A stretch of DNA of 30,016 nucleotides, taken from positions 1-30,016 of the forward strand of contig JODI01000091.1 of the NCBI GenBank assembly GCA_000720805.1, written 5' to 3'. The notes below the pieces were generated by a model. It had not been told where the DNA came from. It saw only the letters and a program-made list of their open reading frames with translations, and did no database searches. Numbering within the stretch: position 1 is the stretch's first letter; each line of letters starts with the position of its first letter. Below are positions 23,555-30,016 of this stretch, piece after piece. The DNA is from Streptomyces violaceoruber. Its GTDB lineage: Bacteria > Actinomycetota > Actinomycetes > Streptomycetales > Streptomycetaceae. A program made the position numbers and the translations under genes.

Positions 23555-23878
23555 TCACCACGGTTCGCGGCCCAGGTGCACGAGACCTTGGACGGTGCCC
23601 AGGCGGGTGTACAGGGTGCGCCCTGCGGTCGGGGTGCTGATGAGCAGGAGGACCCGGACCGCCGGGTGTTCCGGGGCGTAGAGGTCGTCCTGGCCGTCAT
23701 CGCCGGGGATGGCGTTCGGCTGGATCTCGATACGACCGTAAGCGCCCTGGGCGAAGTGGTAGACGCCCCGGTAGTCACTTTCGCGCTCGGTGAAGACGAC
23801 ACCGAGGTGGCTGGTGAGGAGGTGGACCAGTTCACTCGCGGTATGCGTGCCGGTGCCGTAGGTGTCGTAGTCGGTCAT
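23555..23878 (-). CDS. Hypothetical protein (conserved-looking, unknown function)
   Basis: A 107-residue soluble protein starting TDYDTYGTGTHTASELVHLL. It alternates strands and helices, with LGVVFTERESDYRGVYHFAQ, an acidic loop NAIPGDDGQDDLYAPEH and hydrophobic strands RVLLLIST and TVQGLVHLG. The acidic composition and mixed alpha/beta pattern recall small immunity-like or regulatory proteins, but no family can be named. The ATG at 23878 has only a weak ribosome-binding site. It converges on the MarR gene (48 bp apart) and is divergent from the next unknown gene. Codon use matches neighbouring genes. Confidence 0.7.
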   Translation of the reverse strand: MTDYDTYGTGTHTASELVHLLTSHLGVVFTERESDYRGVYHFAQGAYGRIEIQPNAIPGDDGQDDLYAPEHPAVRVLLLISTPTAGRTLYTRLGTVQGLVHLGREPW

Positions 23879-23974
23879 GGTGACTCGACCCTATGCCGCG
23901 AGGGTCTCGGGCGTTCGGACTCGGGTGCGGGCACAATGACCCCATGGCTTCCCGTACTTCGCACCGAAAGGCCG

Positions 23975-24586
23975 ATGCCGCGTAACCGGCCCGGCGCGCT
24001 GCGCGCGGCGCAGCGGATTCGACATCGGCCGCGGCGGTGGGACACCCCCGCCCCGGACCGCATCCACGGCCTGTCGGCCCGCACCAGTCTCGTGATTCAC
24101 CGGTACGAGGCGCTCTCGGCCGACTACCACGTCCTCCCCGGGGCGACCGCCTACGCGTTGCGACGCTACCGGGCTTTCCTGAGTCCGCCGGGGCGCGGCA
24201 TCCGCTACCCGTACCTGGACGACTGCGACTGCCCGGGCTGCTCCTTCAGGGACGTCAGACACGCCCGCGACCTGCTCGGCACGGCACTGCGGAACCTGCC
24301 CCCGCGGGCCCGTGCCGAGCTGGCGCGGCTGGTCGCGGCACTGGACGCGGTCTATCTCGCCCGCACCCTGCCCGACCCGTGCGTTCCCGTCCGCCGGGAG
24401 TGGCGCCCCCACGTCTGGTGGTACCGCAGGCTGGAGGGGTGCCGGTACGCCCAAGAGCGGGGTCATCTGATGACGGCGGCCGTCATTCCCCCCGCGCCGC
24501 CAGATCCGCCAGCACCTTGTGCAGCGGCTCGCTCTCCCGGCGCCGGTACTCCTGGATCGCCCAGCCGTTGCCGTCCGGGTCCTTGA
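23975..24586 (+). CDS. Hypothetical protein with a CDCPGC motif
   Basis: About 203 residues from ATG 23975, which has GAAAGG five bases upstream; an in-frame ATG at 23936 would add 13 residues. It is basic at the N-terminus, then shows SLVIHRYEALSADYHVLPGA, RRYRAFLSPPGRGIRYPYLD, the cysteine cluster DDCDCPGCSF and a helical stretch LGTALRNLPPRARAELARLV, followed by a Trp-rich stretch (EWRPHVWWYRRLEG). The cysteines could bind a metal. After GHLM the reading becomes Pro/Ala-rich and antisense to the next gene for 104 bp, so a natural stop may have been lost. Family not recognised; the body has normal Streptomyces codon use. Confidence 0.65.
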   Translation: MPRNRPGALRAAQRIRHRPRRWDTPAPDRIHGLSARTSLVIHRYEALSADYHVLPGATAYALRRYRAFLSPPGRGIRYPYLDDCDCPGCSFRDVRHARDLLGTALRNLPPRARAELARLVAALDAVYLARTLPDPCVPVRREWRPHVWWYRRLEGCRYAQERGHLMTAAVIPPAPPDPPAPCAAARSPGAGTPGSPSRCRPGP

Positions 24587-24923
24587 AGTACATGAAGGTG
24601 GCGCCGTCCTGCGGAGCGAACTGCTGGGGTTCGGTGACGTCCAGGCCGCGCGCGGTCAGCTCCTCGTAGGCGGCCTTCGCGTCCGTGACGCACAGCTGGA
24701 GGCCGTGGTACGTGCCCGGCTGCGGGGTTCCCGTCGGGACCTGGAGGCCGTCGACCAGGGCGATGGAGCAGCCGGAGCCGGGCGGGGTCAGCTGGACGAT
24801 GCGGACGCCCGGCATCACGTCGCCGTCCAGGTCCACGTGGAAGCCGACCTTGTCCCGGTAGAACTCCTTGGCCCGGTCCACGTCGGACACCGGCAGCAGG
24901 ACCACTTCGAGGCTCATGTGCAT
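24483..24923 (-). CDS. VOC-superfamily (glyoxalase-like) protein
   Basis: A 146-residue protein. It begins MHMSLEVVLLPVSDVDRAKE, then FYRDKVGFHVDLDG; the second half has QLCVTDAKAAYEELTARGLD and ends in FKDPDGNGWAIQEYRR, where the family's metal-binding Glu falls. This resembles lyase or dioxygenase-type VOC proteins annotated in actinomycetes without known substrate. I chose ATG 24923 with GAAGGGG seven bases upstream over a longer frame from 24944. Its 3' end overlaps the tail of the convergent unknown gene. Confidence 0.87.
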   Translation of the reverse strand: MHMSLEVVLLPVSDVDRAKEFYRDKVGFHVDLDGDVMPGVRIVQLTPPGSGCSIALVDGLQVPTGTPQPGTYHGLQLCVTDAKAAYEELTARGLDVTEPQQFAPQDGATFMYFKDPDGNGWAIQEYRRRESEPLHKVLADLAARGE

Positions 24924-24980
24924 GGAACGACCCCTTCGTCGCAAAGTACGTCACCCGCGTCGCGTCACCGCGTCACCGCG

Positions 24981-25493
24981 TCACACGAACCGCCACCGTG
25001 TCTGGCTGAACGGCTCGCCCTTACCGAAGCCGAAAACGGTGTGCGGCGCCACCGCATAGACGACGGCGTGGCCGGGACCGTGGTGGAAATAGCCTTCCCG
25101 TACCTCGAAGTGCCAGAAATCGCCGTACTTGGTCTCCCACGCGGCGGCCAGTTCCCGTAGCCGGCCGTTGTCCGAGACGCGGATCGCCTCACCCTCGACG
25201 ACGAGGTCGTAGCCCTTGTCCCAGATGTTCGTGCCGGTGGTCAGCACGACGTTCGGGTTGTGCGCGAGGTTCTTCGCCTTGCGCTCGTCCGGACCGGTGC
25301 AGAAGTGCAGCGCCCCGTGCGCCCACACCGCGGGCAGCGGGGTCACGTGCGGGCGCCCGTCCGGTCGTACCGTCGAGATCCAGAACAGCTCCGCCGCGGC
25401 CAGCAAGGATTCGGCGTCCGCCCAGGGGATCGCGGCGGCCGACTCGTCGCTGTAGCGCGGGTCGAGCCGGGTCTCGGGTTCCTTGTCGTTCAT
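24981..25493 (-). CDS. Pyridoxamine 5'-phosphate oxidase-like (PPOX) flavin- or F420-binding protein
   Basis: A 170-residue split-barrel protein. It has AESLLAAAELFWISTVRPDG followed by RPHVTPLPAVW, and then FCTGPDERKAKNLAHNPNVV, which form the FMN/F420 phosphate site in this superfamily, then a barrel end with WETKYGDFWHF and VFGFGKGEPFSQTRWRF. Actinobacterial relatives often use F420 and reduce or bind small molecules; heme- and B6-related forms also exist, so the reaction is open. ATG 25493 is the natural start. The gene precedes the VOC gene on the same strand by about 57 bp and may be co-transcribed with it; it is divergent from glnE. Confidence 0.87.
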   Translation of the reverse strand: MNDKEPETRLDPRYSDESAAAIPWADAESLLAAAELFWISTVRPDGRPHVTPLPAVWAHGALHFCTGPDERKAKNLAHNPNVVLTTGTNIWDKGYDLVVEGEAIRVSDNGRLRELAAAWETKYGDFWHFEVREGYFHHGPGHAVVYAVAPHTVFGFGKGEPFSQTRWRFV

Positions 25494-25686
25494 CAGCGGC
25501 TCTCCAGACGTGTGCTCGCGGGTGCTCGGCGGCTCTGCAGACAGGTCTCACTCCCAGGCATTCCCCGCCCTCACCCGTCCAGACCGGCCCGGCCGTCACA
25601 ACTCCTCGGCGCCCGCCCCGGCGCTTCTCACGGCCGCTCCGGCTAGGCTCGGGCGGGGTACGACCTTGATCGGACGGGAGGCCGGG

Positions 25687-28600
25687 ATGACGGCGCCGGG
25701 GCGCAGGAGCAGTACCTTCACGCGGCTGCTGCGGCACGGTTTCACCGATCCCTCCGCCGCCGAGCGGCTGCTGCAGAGCGCCGAGCTGGAGCCCATAAGG
25801 AGCGACCCGGTCCTCCTCGACGCGCTCGGCGCCACCGCCGACCCCGATCTCGCCCTGCACGGTCTCGTACGGATGCTGGAGGCCCAGTCCGGCCCCACCG
25901 CCCGCCGTGAACTGCTCGACACGGTGATCGCGGCCAAGCCGCTGCGCGACCGGCTGCTCGGGGTGCTCGGCGCCTCCGCCGCGCTCGCCGACCACCTCGC
26001 CCGGCACCCGAGCGACTGGCACGCCCTCGTCATGTACGAGCCGCGGGACCTGCACCCCGGGGTGGAGGAGTTCGAGCGGGGTCTCGCGGAGGCCGACGAC
26101 CCGGTCTCCCTGCGCGTCGCCTACCGGCGCTGTCTGCTGTCCATCGCCGCCCGGGACGTGTGCGGCACCACCGACCTCGCCGAGACCGCCGCCGAGCTCG
26201 CCGACCTCGCGACCGCGACCCTGCGCGCCGCCCTCGCCCTCGCCCGCGCCGCCGCGCCCGACGACGCGGCGCTGTGCCGGCTCGCGGTGATCGCGATGGG
26301 CAAGTGCGGCGGCCATGAGCTGAACTACGTCTCCGACGTCGACGTGATCTTCGTGGGGGAGGCCGTCGAGGGTGCCGACGAGGGCAAGGCCGTCCGGTCC
26401 GCCACCAAGCTCGCCTCGCACATGATGCGGATCTGCTCGGAGACGACCGTCGAGGGTTCGATCTGGCCCGTCGACGCCAACCTCCGCCCCGAGGGCAGAA
26501 ACGGTCCTCTCGTCCGTACGCTCTCCAGTCACCTCGCCTACTACCAGCGCTGGGCCAAGACCTGGGAGTTCCAGGCCCTGCTCAAGGCCCGCCCGGTGGC
26601 CGGCGACGTCGAACTGGGCGAGCAGTACGTCGCCGCCCTCGAACCCATGGTGTGGAAGGTGGCGGAGCGGGAGAACTTCGTCGCCGACGTGCAGAAGATG
26701 CGCCGCCGGGTGGTCGAGAACATCCCGGTCGCGGAGATCGAACGCGAGCTGAAGCTCGGGCCCGGTGGTCTGAGGGACGTCGAGTTCGCCGTCCAGCTCC
26801 TGCAGTTGGTGCACGGACGGGCCGACGCCTCCCTCAGGAGCGGTACGACTCTGGACGCGCTCCAGGCGCTCGCGACGGGCGGGTACGTCGGCCGCGCCGA
26901 CGCCGTCCAGCTCGACGACGCCTACCGCTTCCTGCGCTCCATGGAGCACCGCATCCAGCTCTACCGGCTGCGCCGCACCCACCTCGTCCCCGAGGACGAG
27001 GCCGACCTGCGGCGCCTGGGCCGCTCCCTTGGCCTGCGCGCCGACCCGGTCGCCGAGCTGACCCGCGAGTGGAAACGGCACACCGGCGTCGTACGACGGC
27101 TGCACGAGAAGCTCTTCTACCGCCCGCTGCTCGACGCGGTCGCCCAACTCTCCCCCACCCTCGAATTCACTCGGGCGGGGGGACCCCCATCCGGCGAGAC
27201 CAGGTTGAGCCCCGAGGCGGCCCGGGAGCGGCTGGTCGCCCTCGGGTACGCCGATCCGGCGGCGGCCCTGCGGCACCTGGAGGCGCTGGCGTCGGGTGTC
27301 ACGCGGAAGGCCGCCATCCAGCGCACCCTGCTGCCGGTGCTGCTCGGCTGGTTCGCCGACTCCGCCGACCCGGACGCGGGACTGCTGGGCTTCCGCAAGG
27401 TGTCGGACGCGCTCGGCAAGACGCCCTGGTACCTGCGGCTGCTGCGGGACGAGGGCGCGGCGGCCGAGAACCTGGCCCGTGTGCTGTCCGCCGGCCGGCT
27501 CGCCCCCGACCTGCTGATGCGCGCGCCCGAAGCGGTCGCGCTGCTCGGCGACGGCGACGGGGGAGGACCCGGAGGAGGACTCGAACCGCGCGGGCGGGCC
27601 CATCTGGAGCAGGAGATACTCGCCGCCGTGGGCCGGGCGAACGGGGCCGCGCAGGCGGTCACCGCCGCCCGTGGGGTGCGCCGCCGCGAACTGTTCCGTA
27701 CGGCCGCCGCGGACATCGTCCGCTCCTACGGCACCGAGGCCCAGCAGGCCGAGGCCGACCAGGGCGCGCTCGTCGACCGGGTCGGCGCCGCGGTGTCCGA
27801 CCTGACCGCGGCCACCCTCGCCGGCACCCTGCGCGCGGTGGTCCGGGACGGCTGGGGGGACACCCTGCCCACCCGGTTCGCGATCATCGGCATGGGCCGC
27901 TTCGGCGGCCACGAACTGGGCTACGGCTCCGACGCCGACGTGCTGTTCGTGCACGAGCCCTGCGAGGGCGTGGAAGAACGCGAGGCCTCCCAGGCGGCCA
28001 ACAAGGTCGTCTCCGAGATGCGCCGGCTGCTCCAGCTCCCCAGCGCCGACCCGCCGCTGCTCATCGACGCGGACCTGCGGCCGGAGGGCAAGTCCGGTCC
28101 GCTCGTGCGCACCCTCACGTCGTACGAGGCCTACTACCGCCGCTGGTCCCTGGTCTGGGAGGCGCAGGCGCTGCTGCGGGCCGAGCCGGTCGCCGGGGAC
28201 GAGGAGCTGGGCCGCCGGTTCGTCGAGCTGATCGATCCGCTGCGGTACCCGGAGGCGGGGCTCGGCGACGACGCCGCACGGGAGATCCGGCGGCTGAAGG
28301 CGCGGATGGAGTCGGAGCGGATGCCGCGCGGCGCCGACCCCAAGCTGCACACCAAACTCGGGCCCGGCGGGCTGTCCGACGTGGAGTGGACCGTGCAGCT
28401 GCTGCAGATGCGGCACGGGGCCCAGGTGCCCGGACTGCGGACCACCCGTACCCGTGCCGCCCTCGGCGTCGCCCGCGAGGCGGGCCTCCTCTCGGACGAG
28501 GAAGCGACGGTCCTCGACGAGGCGTGGGTGCTGGCGACGCGGGTGCGCAACGCGGTGATGCTGGTGCGGGGCCGGGCCGGCGACACGTTCCCGTCGGAGT

Positions 28601-28731
28601 CCCGGGAGCTGGGAGCCGTAGGCCGTTACCTGGGGTACGAGCCGGGACACGTCGGCGACATGCTGGACGACTACCGGCGTACGGCACGCCGGGCCCGGGG
28701 GGTCGTGGACGAACTGTTCTACGGGGGGTGA
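25687..28731 (+). CDS. glnE: Glutamine synthetase adenylyltransferase / deadenylase
   Basis: A 1014-residue two-headed enzyme that adds and removes AMP on glutamine synthetase I according to nitrogen status, in the cytoplasm. Two nucleotidyltransferase domains are clear: GGHELNYVSDVDVIFV from residue 208 (the N-terminal, deadenylating half in E. coli) and GGHELGYGSDADVLFV from residue 740 (the adenylylating half), each with the two metal-binding Asp residues. Each is followed by the paired motifs GPLVRTL and LGPGGLRDVEF or LGPGGLSDVEW. Length fits the family. ATG 25687 has GGGAGG six bases upstream. A Gly-rich loop (about 620-640, DGDGGGPGGG) links the halves. The target, glnA, is not in this window; the glnA2-type gene is. 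Confidence 0.97.
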   Translation: MTAPGRRSSTFTRLLRHGFTDPSAAERLLQSAELEPIRSDPVLLDALGATADPDLALHGLVRMLEAQSGPTARRELLDTVIAAKPLRDRLLGVLGASAALADHLARHPSDWHALVMYEPRDLHPGVEEFERGLAEADDPVSLRVAYRRCLLSIAARDVCGTTDLAETAAELADLATATLRAALALARAAAPDDAALCRLAVIAMGKCGGHELNYVSDVDVIFVGEAVEGADEGKAVRSATKLASHMMRICSETTVEGSIWPVDANLRPEGRNGPLVRTLSSHLAYYQRWAKTWEFQALLKARPVAGDVELGEQYVAALEPMVWKVAERENFVADVQKMRRRVVENIPVAEIERELKLGPGGLRDVEFAVQLLQLVHGRADASLRSGTTLDALQALATGGYVGRADAVQLDDAYRFLRSMEHRIQLYRLRRTHLVPEDEADLRRLGRSLGLRADPVAELTREWKRHTGVVRRLHEKLFYRPLLDAVAQLSPTLEFTRAGGPPSGETRLSPEAARERLVALGYADPAAALRHLEALASGVTRKAAIQRTLLPVLLGWFADSADPDAGLLGFRKVSDALGKTPWYLRLLRDEGAAAENLARVLSAGRLAPDLLMRAPEAVALLGDGDGGGPGGGLEPRGRAHLEQEILAAVGRANGAAQAVTAARGVRRRELFRTAAADIVRSYGTEAQQAEADQGALVDRVGAAVSDLTAATLAGTLRAVVRDGWGDTLPTRFAIIGMGRFGGHELGYGSDADVLFVHEPCEGVEEREASQAANKVVSEMRRLLQLPSADPPLLIDADLRPEGKSGPLVRTLTSYEAYYRRWSLVWEAQALLRAEPVAGDEELGRRFVELIDPLRYPEAGLGDDAAREIRRLKARMESERMPRGADPKLHTKLGPGGLSDVEWTVQLLQMRHGAQVPGLRTTRTRAALGVAREAGLLSDEEATVLDEAWVLATRVRNAVMLVRGRAGDTFPSESRELGAVGRYLGYEPGHVGDMLDDYRRTARRARGVVDELFYGG

Positions 28732-28755
28732 CGGGGCGGACGAAGGGTGACGAAC

Positions 28756-29688
28756 CTACGACTTGGTCGGCAGCAAGGCGTCGTCCGTCCCCTCGGGCTC
28801 CCCTGTTCCCGTCCCCGTTCCGGTCCCTTTTGCTGTTCCAGTCCCCTTCGATTTCGCCTTCCCCGGCACCACGCGCGGCAGCGCGTACGGCAGCGCCCCG
28901 TGCCAGAGCCACGCCACCGTGAAGCCGAAGGTGAGACAGAGGGCGCCGCCCACCGCGTCGAGCCAGAAGTGGTTCGCGGTGGCGACGATGACCACCAGGG
29001 TCGCCGCCGGGTAGAGCAGGCCCAGCACCCGCACCCACGGCACGGACGCCAGCGTGAAGATCGTCAGACCGCACCACAGGGACCAGCCGATGTGCATCGA
29101 CGGCATCGCGGCGTACTGGTTCGACATGTTCTTCAGGTCGCCCGAGGCCATCGAGCCCCAGGTCTGGTGGACCATGACGGTGTCGACGAAGCGGCTGTCG
29201 TTCATCAGCCGCGGCGGGGCCAGGGGATACAGGTAGTAGCCGACGAGGGCGACGCCCGTGGTCGCGAAGAGGACGAGACGGGTGGCGCCGTAGCGGCCGG
29301 GGTGACTGCGGAAGAGCCAGACCAGGACGCCCAGTGTCACCACGAAGTGCAGCGTCGCGTAGTAGTAGTTCATCCCGACGATGAGCCAGGTCACCGAGTT
29401 GACCGCGTGGTTGACCGACTCCTCGACGGCGATGCCGAGACCGTGCTCGGCCTTCCAGATCCAGTCGGCGTTGCGCAGCGCCTCGCCCCGCTGCTCCGGG
29501 ACCGCGTTGCGGATCAGTGAGTACGTCCAGTAACTCACACCGATCAACAGGATCTCGAACCAGATGCGGGGCCGGCGCGGAGTGCGCGGGCGGCGCAGGA
29601 GACCCCGCTGCGGTGGGGCCGCGACCGGATACGGAACAGCCGGTTCGCGGCCATCCTGTGTCGTCACGGTCGTCTCGGTCATAGGCAT
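28756..29688 (-). CDS. PAP2-superfamily membrane phosphatase (inositol-phosphotransferase-like)
   Basis: A 310-residue inner-membrane protein with about six hydrophobic segments. Two of the PAP2 phosphatase motifs are recognisable: PSMHIGWSLW (catalytic His) and the C-terminal His motif in ATANHFWLDAVGG. A preceding LAPPRLM fits the related Aur1/Ipt1-like subgroup. Substrates of such proteins are lipid phosphates or phospho-inositol heads; none can be assigned. The C-terminus carries a low-complexity tail of Lys/Gly/Thr (KSKGTGTAKGTGTGTGTGEP), reflecting a run of GGGAC/GGAAC-like units in the DNA at 28795-28850. Start taken as ATG 29688; ATG 29682 is equally possible. It converges on glnE with 24 bp between stops. 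Confidence 0.85.
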   Translation of the reverse strand: MPMTETTVTTQDGREPAVPYPVAAPPQRGLLRRPRTPRRPRIWFEILLIGVSYWTYSLIRNAVPEQRGEALRNADWIWKAEHGLGIAVEESVNHAVNSVTWLIVGMNYYYATLHFVVTLGVLVWLFRSHPGRYGATRLVLFATTGVALVGYYLYPLAPPRLMNDSRFVDTVMVHQTWGSMASGDLKNMSNQYAAMPSMHIGWSLWCGLTIFTLASVPWVRVLGLLYPAATLVVIVATANHFWLDAVGGALCLTFGFTVAWLWHGALPYALPRVVPGKAKSKGTGTAKGTGTGTGTGEPEGTDDALLPTKS

Positions 29689-30016
29689 AAAGTCTGCCAG
29701 AAAGGTGCTTTCCCCCCGATCATCCCCCGGTCGGGTTCGCGTCGCACGTCCTACACCCGTCAGACGCCCGGAACCTCCTACCAGCGCACGGCGAAGACCC
29801 AGTCGGCTCCGCCCTGAGGAGGAGCCGGCCCGGTCTGCCTCGCAGGCCGCCGCCTGTCCCATCGCGGGGACCGGCTTGCGGATCTTGGTCAGCGAGGGGT
29901 CGGGAACTGCTGCCGGTTTACCGAGTATGAGTGACTTCGGGTGAGCGTGAGTGAGTGCCCGTGTCGGACGCGATTGTTCCCTGTGCGTCAGGAAGTTCTC
30001 CTCCGGCCTGGGAGGT
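29689..30016. other. Right-edge stretch without a recognised gene
   Basis: I see no gene with convincing codon use. It holds a 7-bp inverted repeat CGGCTCC (29804-29810) with GGAGCCG (29821-29827), which could terminate transcription entering from the right, and a CGGT-TT-ACCG palindrome near 29911-29920. The promoter of the PAP2 gene should lie here, but no clear -10/-35 pair stands out. Confidence 0.4.

Noticed and set aside
25189..28650. A very long open frame on the minus strand across glnE
   Set aside because: It is the antisense mirror of glnE's codon bias: Arg/Gly/His-rich, no domain, no ribosome-binding site. Such shadows are common in GC-rich DNA.
1..30016. CRISPR array or restriction/defence operon
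   Set aside because: No regularly spaced repeats and no nuclease, helicase or methyltransferase genes were recognised; the only tandem repeats are the 26-bp set at 9428-9532.

Overview
The window is about 30 kb of very GC-rich DNA with strong third-position G/C bias, GTG and TTG starts alongside ATG, and gene families typical of filamentous actinomycetes. The set panB, nadE, a glnA2-type glutamine-synthetase-like gene and glnE, together with TTA-codon genes and IS701 and integrase debris, points to the core chromosome of a Streptomyces species. That assignment comes from recognising families by eye, not from a database search.

Left part (1-12.8 kb). The window opens inside an AfsR/SARP-type regulator carrying an in-frame TTA codon. 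It converges on a DrrA/DrrB-type ABC exporter pair whose upstream region carries three direct repeats at exactly 11-bp spacing, the layout used by SARP regulators. Next come a SigE-family sigma factor translationally coupled to a membrane-anchored beta-propeller protein, panB (pantothenate and CoA synthesis), a 14-helix MFS exporter behind a perfect 21-bp palindrome followed by a TetR regulator, a membrane-linked endonuclease/exonuclease/phosphatase protein, and a 12-helix MFS exporter.

Middle (12.8-21.7 kb). A small accessory island holds a lone PemK/MazF-like toxin gene, also with a TTA codon, and a dead IS701-type transposase fragment that stops where nadE begins. Then follow nadE (glutamine-dependent NAD synthetase), a tiny membrane protein, a secreted S53 (sedolisin) protease, a coupled DUF3105/DUF305 pair, and the glutamine-synthetase-like gene.

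Right part (21.7-30 kb). A second piece of mobile-element debris has two tyrosine-integrase fragments lying head to head in opposite orientation. Beside it is a divergent VOC-protein/MarR pair controlled by two identical 16-bp operators, then two genes of unknown function, a second VOC protein, a PPOX-type flavin/F420-binding protein, glnE (glutamine synthetase adenylyltransferase) and a PAP2-type membrane phosphatase.

I find no convincing large new system. The best leads are regulatory: the TTA-bearing SARP-type gene with 11-bp repeats at the neighbouring exporter, the twin MarR operators, the 21-bp palindrome, and the lone toxin gene beside transposase debris. No tRNA, rRNA or CRISPR array was seen.
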